NCBI GenBank assembly: GCA_022113835.1
Contig: JAILWY010000014.1
Coordinates: 6,573,501 to 6,637,500, forward strand
DNA from: Atopsyche davidsoni
Taxonomy: Eukaryota > Arthropoda > Insecta > Trichoptera > Hydrobiosidae
Length of the DNA: 64,000 nucleotides
Direction of reading: 5' to 3'
Shown: piece by piece, positions 39,050 to 50,200 of the stretch
Position numbering within the stretch: the stretch's first letter is position 1
How the letters are laid out: each line of letters begins with the position of its first letter
The notes under the pieces: generated by a model
Told to the model about the DNA's origin: nothing
The model's input: only the letters and a program-made list of their open reading frames with translations
Database searches by the model: none
Program-made: the position numbers and the translations under genes

Positions 39050-41087
39050 ATGAGAGGCTTTCTGGTAAGGGCTCGATTCAGATACGTAGCGCGCCGTGAT
39101 TGTGACAGTGAAGTGAAACAAATCATACATATTACTAAAAATGTATGGTTTTGGTACATTAGAATTTGATTTTAAACGTCTTTCTCTAGCTATTATAACG
39201 ATTGCTTAGTAAGTGTTAAAAAAAATATTCACGATTGTAAATTTTGGCATGAAAACATGCGTATTCCGTAAAAAAAATAGTTAGCGTTTTTTCGTCGCTA
39301 TTCATTTTTTTTTTTAATTTTCAAGTAATTATTTAAATAGACTTAAAAATTAATTTTGATGCTAAGTTTTAACATAACTTTCTCAGGTCAGAAGGAAAGT
39401 GTTTGGCACATCTCATATCTATGTCAAATAATATGTGACCGAGTGAGGATCTCGCGGTTCATTAAGTCAATATTGTTGGCGTTCGCAGTATTCATACGCA
39501 ATAGCTTGTTCGAGGACTTGGTTTATATTTTTTGTAGGGTATTTTAATAAATAACGTTATTTAAAACATAAATGCTTTGTTACAGTTTGAAACAATCTCA
39601 ATTAATAGTTTCTGTTTTTTTATAGTTTTTTGAATGTTAATATCTAAAATATTTACAAAATTCTAATTTGACGGTGATCACCTCGAATGAAACTAATTAT
39701 GCGGCTTGCTCGTCAGGTCCTCGCCCTGGTGGCGCTAGCACAAGCGCGGCCCGAGGCGGGCTATAGCTACCAGTCCCCGAGACCGCAGCCCCAGCCGCAG
39801 GCCTCCAACCAGGTGCCCACCGGCAGCTACGGAACTCCCGTTGGTGGCCCTCAGGGCGGCTTTGCTCCCAGCTTCGGCGGAGGCGCTCCTAGTGGCGGTT
39901 TCGGCGGAGGCGCACCCAGTGGAGGATTTGGAGGTGGAGCTTCAGGCGGTGGATTCGGAGGTGGAGCACCAGGGGGTGGATTCGGAGGTGGCGCACCTGC
40001 TGGAGGATTCGGAGGTGGCGCACCTGCTGGAGGATTCGGAGGTGGAGCTCCAGGCGGTGGGTTTGGAGGTGGAGCACCAGGCGGTGGATTCGGAGGTAGT
40101 GCACCCGCTGGAGGGTTCGGAGGTGGAGCTCCAGGCGGTGGTTTTGGAGGTGGTGCACCAGGCGGTGGATTCGGAGGTAGCGCACCTGCTGGAGGATTCG
40201 GAGGTGGAGCTCCCGGCGGTGGATTTGGAGGTGGCGCTCCCGGTGGAGGATTTGGAGGTGGTGCCCCCTCCGGTGGATTCGGTGGTGGAGCTCCTAGCGG
40301 TGGCTTTGGAGGCAGCGCCCCAGGAGGTGGATTTGGAGGCGGAGCTCCCGGCGGTGGATTTGGAGGGCCTTCAGGTGGAAACTTCGGCTCGGCCAGCAAC
40401 GCCGGCTTTAGTGGCGTAGCGGCTCCCGCTCAGGCTCCGATTATTCAGAAACACATCTACGTCCACGTTCCTCCGCCAGAACCCATCGAGGAGCAGCAGC
40501 GCCTCCTGGCCGCCGCCGCACCCAGAAAAAATTACAAGATCATCTTCATCAAGGCCCCGACCGCCCCCTCCGTGTCTCCCGCCGTCCTGCAGCAGCAACA
40601 GCAGACTCAGGAGAAGACCATCGTTTACGTTCTGGTAAAGAAACCTGATGAGCAGGAATCTCTTGCTCTTTCGGGTCTGGCTCCTAATAAGCCTTCCAAG
40701 CCTGAGGTTTACTTCATCAAGTACAAGACGCAGAAAGACGCCGCCGGCGGTCCCATCGGAGGAAACGGAGGCAACCTCCTAGGCTTGGGAAGCGGTAACG
40801 GAGGCGGTTTCGTTTCCGACAGCGGCTTCGGTGGTAACGGAGGCGGTGGCCACGCAGGAGACGACGGCCACGGAGGTGGTCACGGAGGTGGCCACGGAGG
40901 TGGTCACGGGGGCGATCACGGAGGCCACGGAGGAAACGGCGGTCACGGCGGTGACGGCGGACACGGAGGTCACGGGGGACACGGAGGAGGCGGCGGTTCC
41001 CTCGGGAGCAGCTCCGATCTCAGCGGCACCGTGTCCGGGGGCCCCGGCTCCCAGTACGGCCCCCCTGGACAGTCCGGTCCATATTAA
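39050..41087 (+). CDS. Twdl: Tweedle-family cuticular protein (2 exons)
   Basis: Structural protein secreted by epidermis and assembled into cuticle. Exons are 39050-39064 and 39717-41087; the 652-bp intron (CTG|GTAAGG, CGTCAG|GTC, phase 0) splits the signal peptide after MRGFL, a common cuticle-gene layout. The longer reading starting at 39687 is rejected because it skips the signal peptide start and reads through the acceptor. The spliced product is 461 residues. Residues 1-17 form the signal peptide (MRGFLVLALVALAQA core). Residues about 58-221 hold 18 copies of a nine-residue GFGGGAPGG-type repeat. Residues about 246-345 are the Tweedle/DUF243 domain with its blocks KHIYVHVPPPE, KNYKIIFIKAP, KTIVYVLVKKP and EVYFIKYKTQ. 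Residues about 384-431 are a Gly/His tail (GHGGGHGG), ending SQYGPPGQSGPY. Family members are usually shorter; the extra length is the glycine repeat. Confidence 0.95.
39065..39716 (+). other. Twdl: Intron 1 of the Tweedle gene
   Basis: GTAAGG donor and CTCGTCAG acceptor, phase 0. The interior is AT-rich with no separate feature. The acceptor has few pyrimidines, but it is the only site that restores a signal peptide in frame. Confidence 0.9.
39873..40358 (+). repeat. 27-bp minisatellite-like coding repeat, 18 copies
   Basis: In-frame tandem array encoding GFGG(G/S)AP(G/A/S)G. Copies differ mainly at third positions and at the A/G/S position. Three copies have GGS in place of GGG, and one has AS instead of AP. 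The pattern suggests unequal exchange followed by drift. Confidence 0.95.
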
Positions 41088-41399
41088 GCGATAACCCTAG
41101 TTAAGTAAACAGCCTCGCTCGCGACGATATCGAAGGGAGAGCTCGTTCTATTGACGGGCTCTCTGCGACCGTCTTCCCCGAATGTAAATAATATGCTCGC
41201 GTTTTCGCGAGTTCCTCCTGAAAAACGATCTGCAGGAAGACGGGAGAAGGGAGGAAGGACACGCAGGCGACGGGCGAGGCCCCGTGAAGCCATGGCGGCA
41301 CTGTCCGCACTGAAATCGGTTCCGCACGCTCCGCTGTCCTGCGTGCTTCCTTCTTGTGTAAATTGTACATAACTCTTTTTTTATAAAGCGATTTATATG

Positions 41400-41405
41400 A
41401 ATAAA
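41400..41405 (+). terminator. Polyadenylation signal of the Tweedle gene
   Basis: AATAAA, 313 bases after the stop codon, followed by a GT-rich stretch (TTCCGTGTTTTGTTGG) typical of a downstream cleavage element. A second AATAAA lies at 41532. Confidence 0.75.
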
Positions 41406-42818
41406 CTATTAACGATAATATTCCGTGTTTTGTTGGAGTGCACCTTACACATTTCCTTGTAATGCTTTCCCCGCTTTATATTTACACTGTCATAATATTA
41501 TTGTTCATTGAGAATTTCTCTGTGGGAAGTCAATAAACGCTTCGTACCTTGCACTATCTAGCGTTGATATGCCTCACTTCATGCGCACACACTCCTGTCC
41601 GGTGCCGCTTCAAGCCGCATACTTATTTTGGTGAAAAATTACTCACATGGATAGATGTTATTTAATCCCAAACGACGAATGATAAACGCCAAACATATAT
41701 TATTTTAAAATATACTTATAAAATATTAATATAATGACTCTGTTGTTGATAGAATCGTTAACAAATAGTGGCGATAAAATTTATTGCTAAATTTTCACAC
41801 AAAAACAGGTGACACAAAAAAACGATACTTTCTACTTTCATATTTTATTTATGCATCTTCAAAGGTCAGACCTTCGGTTAGACTTGCCGACAGGTATATC
41901 GGTCATCTGCCGTACGTTTTTCGATTATCTTAATTTTCAATATTGCACGTCGATGTTTCGAATATTTAAAATGGCACCGCTCCGCCAACCGTGACGAGCG
42001 CGACCTCGCCAGCCGTATTATCTCATTGTCTTTAATGTCTCCAAATTAATATTTCAAACACGGCCATTTATCACAGATGATATCTCAAAACTAGAAATAT
42101 TTGAAATGGAAAGCCATTCGTGAAAGCCGAAAATATTTGCATACATAATTAAACGTCTTTGCGATTCTCATTTTGGTGTCAAAATAGAAAACCGCGTCCT
42201 CAGTATTTTGGCACTGAAAATTCCCATCTTATAATAAATTGAATTTGAGAAACGCGCCTGCCACATTATACGACTCGTTATGCAATTCGTTTTATTCTCA
42301 GATATCGTATGTCATGTGAGTACTTCGCTCGCTCACCTGTTATGCACTGACGGCGGACCATCTGATTCTTTTACACGGAGAACGCACCGAGCCGACTACC
42401 TGAATACTTAATTGCAGGTGTAATAGCGCACTAAGAAAAGGATGCGGGTAATTTTATAGCAGGCGGGTCGGTACTTTGATGTTGATTTATAATATTCGTA
42501 CATTTTAACTTTCATCAGTTTCGAAATAAATAAATTCAGGATTTTACCTTAAATATAAAACAGTAGAAAAGATAAGTGTGCGTATTATGAACGAGAGATT
42601 TCATAAGCTACTAAGTAATGAATTGAACAAAAATGATGTGACCTGTCTAAAATATTTTGTTATTATTTCATTAAAACTGCCACAAACAAATATTTTTATT
42701 AGGTAACTAAATTGGCTTTGTTCATAGTATTCTTCAATTCACAGTAAGCTACACCAGTTATCAGCGTACGCAAATACTTCTGCGATATTGAATGAATAGA
42801 AATATAGAAGATTTCTTC

Positions 42819-42894
42819 TAGAGATATATTATTTAAAATAAATATATATATATTATTTCGCAGCGTATTTACGCAGCTAAATAATATATCTCTA
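42819..42894. repeat. 16-bp perfect inverted repeat
   Basis: TAGAGATATATTATTT at 42819-42834 pairs exactly with 42879-42894 around a 44-base interior. The AT-rich arms could be chance or a small decayed hairpin element. Confidence 0.7.
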
Positions 42895-43069
42895 CCTTAA
42901 CTGGTGACGTGCCAATCGTTTTGAACTAAATGATGTAATTGTCTATTTTGTTGCTCTATGACAAATTGAAAATTTACGCACATCTTCGCTGCTCTCGTTT
43001 CGTCACTATGACATGGTCCGAGTCCTAATTGGGAGCTTTGGTGTTGTTTTTTATTGAAAAGTCACAGAA

Positions 43070-43160
43070 AATTGCCAATGTGCTGTTGCAGCACATTTGG
43101 CATGCGCGACACACTACATGTGCGGCACATTGGCATATGCGGCACATCGATGTGTGGGTC
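43070..43160. repeat. Clustered GCACAT repeats and hairpin
   Basis: A 9-bp hairpin (AATGTGCTG TTG CAGCACATT) is followed by two copies of TGCGGCACAT and related CACAT units. Locally GC-rich; origin unknown. Confidence 0.6.
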
Positions 43161-43629
43161 CAGCGGTCTCCAATTTTTTTTTCCGATTAAATTGTAATAT
43201 TTTTGAGAAAATAATTATAAATTCGTATTACAATAGTCTTACGTAAAAGAAACCTGAGTTGTGACAACAGAATAAAAACAATTTCAAAACGTCAAAAATA
43301 TCACAAATTAAAAATAGACAACAGACTCTGAAGTAATTTTTCAAATAAACAAAATTTCTTCGGAAAATGTAAAAAAAAAACGTTAGGAGAAATTGATAAA
43401 ATATTACCATGACTTCACCGCTTAATCTTGAGAACACAAATTAATTTTTTAAAACATTGAAGGTTTGTTTTTAGAAATCAAAATATCAATTTCTAGAAAT
43501 ATTTTTTCTACTTCAAGTACAATTTTTGGAATATTTATAAATAGGAAATCAGCCCATCATAAACTCTCAGCCGTCGAAATGAATAAATATATACTTTCAA
43601 TTCTCAAATGTGTTTTATTCAGGTTATAA

Positions 43630-43742
43630 TCCTCGGTGGTCCTGGCGGCCCACGTGTTGAGATTCGCTGCTGTAGGCAGCAGAACACATGTGAAAGATTC
43701 ACCACATTATCGACGTAAAAAGAGAAACGAGCAGTGCACAAT
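43630..43742 (+). CDS. Candidate juxtamembrane exon of the kinase gene
   Basis: A consensus donor (CACAAT|GTAAGTG) ends this segment in exactly the phase needed by the next exon at 47189. The open frame ends KDSPHYRRKKRNEQCT, a basic run expected just inside the membrane of a receptor kinase. The problem is the 5' edge. The strong acceptor TGTTTTATTCAG ends at 43622, but this frame has a TAA at 43627. A later acceptor (for example the TAG at 43675) would be needed, and it is weaker. The start is therefore unresolved, and the exon is a hypothesis. An upstream segment SSVVLAAHVLRFAAVG is mildly hydrophobic but not a clear transmembrane helix. Confidence 0.4.
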
Positions 43743-44492
43743 GTAAGTGAACAGCCGGTCACGAGGAAAGGACTCCGCGGTGTTCGCTCCCTCTGACCTG
43801 AAGCTGTCGCCTTGTCACAGGAAGTACTTTAATTCAAACCAAATATATTGCCCCTTTCAACGCAATACATACGTAGCGTTTACGTTGGAACACGCAGATA
43901 ACTTTATTTTTTATATTTAACATTTTGTTCGATTTATTTACGTAAACAGCACTTTTTGAAGTAACTTAGTAACTGCAAGTAGCATGTGTATACTCTGCAT
44001 GCGTGGGAGACTCGTAGAGCGTCAGACTTTTCACACTGAAAAACAATAAATGATTTAATACAAGTTTCGAATTTTCTTATAAAAATATATATATTTCTAC
44101 TGTATTGTTGCTTTATTTAATAAACTTTATTTACTAATCTTTTATGTTATATTTTTTGATATTTATAATATTTGAAGTAAAGAAGAAATAACGTATTTTT
44201 TGTGCTACTTCAAAAGCAATATAAACATACCGCTGCTTTCATAATACACCAAAACCCATAAATCGATCAAAATACATTATAAACTTTTCGATCAAATGCA
44301 AATATGGGATAAATGCCGTAATATTTGGATGTTTCGAAATATTTACACATCACAAACAATGCAAGAAGTTGGAAAATTATATGAACAGTTTTGGTTGTTG
44401 ACTGTGGAGCCTTCAAACTTTTCCGAAGGGCCTTTTTATTTGCGACTGAAAAATTTAATATAAAAAAAATACTTATCTCGTATGACATAACA

Positions 44493-44600
44493 GGCGAAAG
44501 TCGCTCAATATCGCCTGCTTCTGTGGTGGAGGGGTGGAGGGAGCCGCCCTGCTGGTGCCCACCCCCCAGTGGCCAGCGAGAATGCGGCCTGCATAATTAT
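44493..44600 (+). other. GC-rich island with hydrophobic read-through
   Basis: A GC-rich patch follows an acceptor-like ATAACAG. One + frame continues into a hydrophobic stretch (ACIIIFLVSSVSSCFTCLL, then REKK) that looks like a transmembrane helix with a stop-transfer signal. There is no usable donor after it, and AT-rich DNA often encodes such stretches by chance. It is worth testing because the transmembrane exon of the kinase gene is missing and should lie in this region. Confidence 0.22.
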
Positions 44601-47188
44601 TTTCCTTGTTTCGTCTGTTTCTTCATGTTTTACCTGTTTACTAAGAGAAAAAAAAGTTTATTTATTGCTGTTAATCTCTTTAAAGATATTGACATCGTAC
44701 GTCGTTTCTACATTGATAAGTTCGTTTAAATCTTAATAGAATTTAAATTCACTTTATTTAAAAAGTTCGCGTGCATATATTTGTTTGGTTATTTGCAACC
44801 ATGCTGTAATTTTTTTATACTAACGAAATCGTAAGTTACAAAATTAAGAAAAATTAACGCGTTACTAAAAACCAAACACTTTACCTTCTTCTCAAATCTA
44901 AATCTAATATTCTTAGTCATATTGATAATATAAACAAACAAAAAATCTTTAAACATCATATATTGTGACAATGATACCATCATCCAAGTCCTAAGAGATT
45001 AATTTTATTTTATTGTTTTGATTTTTTTTTTCAAGATTCAAACAATTTGAATAATTGACACCTGATGCTGCCCCTTCCTTGCTTAAACATCCGTAACAGG
45101 CGAAACCCACTTTCGAAGACAAGTTTTGTCTCAGAAATTCGAGGACATGTCGTTATTGTCTTCACATCCTTGAGTGGATATCTGGGTTAACAGTCTAGGG
45201 AGAGTAGACATTCTGCTTAATATTTTTATATGAAAAATATTTTACATGGTTTTTAATTTAGCTTGAAAGCTAAATAAGTAGGTAATTGAAATGTGAACAT
45301 CTGTAGCGTGTAAAAACGTTGTAACAGAGTACAATTAATTTTAATCAAATGCGTAATAAAAAAAAACACAGCAACATAAAAGCCATAAATGTTAAATGTG
45401 TATTTTTAAGAATATATTTTTTTAACATTGTACTCTATTGACCTTCGGATTATTTTTTATTTTGTGGATGTCGTGCATTATATGTATAAGGCATAATTTC
45501 TTCAGATTATAAAATATTTCACCGGCTTCATCGTTTATATGTGCCACATTACAATTATTGGTATAATGATTATTTTCATGCTTTCATCTAAAGCAACGTT
45601 TATTCAAGTTTAAGATTTTTTCTTGTGATACTATCTTGTCAGTAGTATTAGAACTTATGATAGTTATTAGTCAAACGAGTAATAGTTGGTTCGATCCCGA
45701 CTATAACAAGTGAATTCCAAATCTATTTTGATTCGATCAAAATTGATTTCGACTGCCATCGCGTAAGCGAACACAAATTACAAAATATTTTTTTTGTTAA
45801 GTTAACCGCATGAGCCGAAACGTTTTGTAACATGTGTGACATAGTATTACATTTCTTTTATTTCTATTATTCGTATCGCTAAACAAACATTTCGAAAAAG
45901 ATTAGAAATTTAATTATCCCGTGGAAGTGGTTGGAGAAATCGCTTTGGCTTAGTTCAGGCACTTCGCAGTTGCTGTATGTGTCAAACATCACAGTCTGAG
46001 ATCACAGGCCAGGACGGCGGCTAATTTATTTTCATTCGTCAATAAGCATCCACGTCATGTAACGACATACAAAATCCTTCAATAAATCAAATATCTCAAT
46101 ATCTACCGCTTTTGATGAGCAAAGTAAAGAAAAAAAAAATAAAGAGCCTCGTATTTTATGTGGTTGTTGCGAGTATTATTTTTTTGTACAAAAGATAATA
46201 TTCCTATTTGTTTTTTTTATATCAATATATTTTTTTATATTTACGATATTTGAATTTACAACATATTTAGTAGTTTTTACAGTTTCTCTATGGTAAGGAT
46301 AATAAATTATATTAAATTCAAAAAGGCTCGAGAAAGTCCAAGTTTGGATGTCTTAACATAATCAAAACAAAACACAACTCTTATATTCTTATCAATTGAT
46401 CAGTTTATATTGTAATATAATATTATTTTAATTTATATTATCTCTAAAAAATCCACTTATAGGATTTATATTCTGTACGTTAACATTTTTTTTACAAATA
46501 CATTTTATCATTCATTAAAAAATTGTAAACAATAATTTCACTGATTTTTAAGGGTAGTAACGGAAGCGTTCCTTTGTAAGATGATATTTTTTTATGATTT
46601 CATTACATTCATTCTTAGCAGTTCAAATGTCTTCAGGCAATATTTATTTAAGTAAAATGATTACTGCAAAATTCAAAAAGGAATGCCTTGTATATATAGA
46701 CGGATATTAGATTTGCATAGATAAATATAAACACGGATGGGCTGTGCCTAAATGGGTTGCTTTTTACAATAAATTACCTACTTACTTATTAATTATCTAC
46801 TGATAAAACAACATGTATTTGATTATAATGACTTGTATTCAAATTTATGATTTTCATTTTTTTGATATTATAGGTTGGCAATTTTTATATGTCCCGTAGC
46901 CGATGAATTTATTTTGTTCATTTATCATCAAAACATTGCCATGTCCATAATTTACAATTCAATAATTGGATTCGTGATTGATGATTTAAACTATCAGTTA
47001 AATTTTTTAAAAAACTAAACATTATAATGGAAGTTTCTGGTGTTTATAAAAATATATTAATCAATTTATAAATACTCAATAATAATTGTAAAGTGTAATA
47101 AAACTCAGATCTGTGTTTGTATAAATTCTTATCCCTAAAAAAATAATAAAACCCTGCTGTTTATTCAAATGATTTATTATTTTTCCAG

Positions 47189-47264
47189 CCAGCAGTCTTC
47201 AATCGCTACGACCCACCGCTGTAACGAGGAAAGGAGTCCGCTGTACGTGGAAAGGGAAATAGCG
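47189..47264 (+). CDS. Kinase gene, juxtamembrane exon
   Basis: Acceptor TTATTTTTCCAG, donor AGCG|GTGAGTGC. It encodes 25 residues after a split codon, ending SPLYVEREIA, and leaves in phase 0, matching the first kinase exon (EARERGDADSWEV). Only this frame is open. Two further AGs (47191-47192 and 47194-47195) give NAGNAG-type alternative starts. Confidence 0.65.
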
Positions 47265-50200
47265 GTGAGTGCGAGCGAGACAATGCCACTTTCATTACTT
47301 TCGATTGTTAATAGTAAATCATTATCGGGGCGGTTCGTGAAGATTGTGACTAATAATTTATACTGTAATTTTAATAACCAGTGTCTTAAAATACAATATT
47401 TTATCTGGTTATTTATTTGTTTGGTGCACTCAGAAGTACACAAAAAATTTCATTAAACGTTTCATTGAAATTGGTTTTATTTTTGAGAAATATATAGTTT
47501 AAAAGGATTGCATTTATGATTTATGTATTATGGAGATAAAAAAAATCTTAAAACTTATTTGAGTATAAACTTTCTATAATTCATTACAAACTGTAATGTA
47601 AATAAATTATAATGAAATAAGTAACTTTTTATATCTTCACAGTGAGTTTATTTTATTATTTGCATTACTAGTTTCGACCTTATAACCGGGTCATCATCAG
47701 ATGCACGACTTAAACTCAGTTTAAGTCGTGCATCTGATGATGACCCGGTTATAAGGTCGAAACTAGTAATGCAAATAATAAAATAAACTCACTGTGAAGA
47801 TATAAAAAGTTACTTATTTCATTATATTAATGGATCTTCACCATGCAAATGCCTTGTCCCTCAACAACGTAAATAAATTACTTTCGAATCGTTATTTGAC
47901 ATTTTTCTTCTTAAGCATCATAACAAAAAGATTGCAAGTGATTTTTTTTAGTTTACCAAAACAGTAAATACCAAAACGATTACAATTCTTGTATTTCATT
48001 TTGATATCGACCAATTACATTATTGTTATCTCCACTATCACTGCAAACTATTTTTTAAAATTAAATTATACATTCGTCTACCTTAAACTTTCTTACCTAG
48101 CGTGTCGAGTTATTAAGTCTACAATTAAATTGATTTCATGTGAAGCATTAATTACTTCATAAAGAAGATCAATTAGTAGGAAGTGTGTTGCAGACGGAAA
48201 ATGTCTGTAAGCGCTGTAATGAATACTATGTTTTTCGACCTGAGAAGAAATCACACACTGCAAGAATAAATTTCAACCACGGGTGATACAATCACAGTCT
48301 GATACATGATAATAAAATCGTAAGTGTATTACATTACATCGGCACCTTTACCATGAAGTGAAACCAGATATATTATGTAGTATATATTTTAATCCCTTAT
48401 TAAATATAATTTAGAACTGAGTGATTATAACACAGGGGAGAAATTATATTTGCTTTCAGTCTAACTTGTAATAGTCTTACTCTCTGTTTAATCAATACAA
48501 ATTTTCTAAAATATTTAAAACATACTTGAAATTATATAACATAAATATAACAAATTAAATGTACACAGTTTTTTTTTCAGTTAAAATTTATAAGAAAAGC
48601 ATAAATATTCAACTGAATAAAAATACATTACTCATTAAAAACCACGAGAAAATCCAAACATATAAAAGATAATAAAATTAATTCATATTTAATTTTATCA
48701 AATATAATTTATTTGATGAGTTTTTGTAATTGTTAAATCTTAAGAATATATTCAGAAATATTAGTAAATAAAAATAATGTGAATGATTGCTCAAGACTAG
48801 TTGTAAGACGTGCTTCGACCACCTCATACGAGTTGAGTGGAGACTTTTTCCTGGTCTTGTGCCCGAGAGCCTCTCCGGAGCAAGTTGTGTTTTAGTTTTG
48901 AAAGAGCATTACGATATTAGTTCGGTTGTACAAGCACACTGCGGGATAAATAGAACCTTCTGAGGCGCTGTTTCATTGGGCCGAGACACATGAAAGCACA
49001 GATTTACCCAGAATATGAACTCTATCCTTGACATTATTAAAATACAATATCGTAGGTATTTCACAAAAATATGAGCGCGTAAGCATGTCGACTATAGAAT
49101 TATGAAAATGTAAATCACGTCCAACAGATATATTAAATTTTAACACAAAAATATTTTGTAACACGAATATCCTTTGTATGAACAAAATATCGTTTGTCAT
49201 ATTACGGACTACGTTAGAAATGAATTTGTAAATAAGATTACCTTCATTTATTTTCGTTTGTATAGAAATATGACTAAGAAAATATATTTTTACATGTTCT
49301 AAATGGTTTCAATCTATGTTTATATATATATAATTTTTTTTATATGTAATTGAAATCTTCATCTCAATATAATTAATTTTAATTTAATTTAATTAACCAT
49401 ATCAAGTGCAGTAAACCCGAGTTGTGAGCAGTAAATGTGGTTTAAAACAATCTCCGCGAACCTTTTTAATTCGTTTTATATGGAATTCAATAGATTTTTA
49501 TACATTAAGTAAAATTATTAATCAAACATTAGAATTGATATAAATCTACTATCTAATGATAAAATTTAAACAATTAAAATCAGTACGAAACAATTTTAAA
49601 AAATATCTGCACTGGACCATACAACAGTGAAGTAATGATATTCCTAAGTGATATCTCAATTTTTTTTAATGATATATATATATATATAATCATTTCGATT
49701 TTATTCTCTTGGTGCTTATCCTCAAAGAAGGTGTGTGACCATCTCACTTATATCTCTATCATCATCAAATTATAATAAATTAATAAATAAACCTTAATAT
49801 TTAGAGTATTTTATCTTTGATATAATATCTTCAATACATCAAAGAAATTTTGGAAACAGCACACAGCTAAATGTTATTTTCCTGATATATTACGTCTGCT
49901 TTCGTTCTGCGAAGAACTCCTAATTGTATTTCAGTCCTCGAGCAGCTGTCAAAATAACATAACACTTATTTACACACATCATATCATTTATACATCAAAG
50001 ACAATCAAATGTAAATATTCTGTTCTAACTGGTAATTCTGTTATATTAGGTGATAAATATTTAGGAAATAAATACTCTGCTCCGTTAGTAAAGCAAATAC
50101 AACTACTAATTAGTTTCAATATTTGATTTTTTTGTATACTTTCCCATAAAAGTTTTATTGTGTTAGTTATGATATATTTTTAGAAAATCAATTTAGTTAT

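Larger units (their letters stand above)
41406..43622. other. Interval between the Tweedle and kinase genes
   Basis: No coding exon is supported. It contains the 42819-42894 inverted repeat and a cluster of GCGGCACAT-type short repeats at 43070-43160. Confidence 0.5.

Noticed and set aside
39687..39716. ATG at 39687 as the Tweedle start
   Set aside because: It would give MKLIMRLARQ before the mature sequence with no proper signal peptide. Splicing from 39064 to 39717 restores one and uses the TATA-proximal ATG.
39851..40419. Long open frames on both strands over the glycine repeat
   Set aside because: They are shadows of the 27-bp repeat: Pro-rich or Leu/Glu/Val-rich translations of the same unit.
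43761..43781. A 21-mer (ACGAGGAAAGGACTCCGCGGT) nearly repeated at 47224-47244 inside the juxtamembrane exon
   Set aside because: Two mismatches in 21 over all pairs in a 64-kb window is about what chance gives. No longer homology surrounds it, so an exon duplication is not supported.
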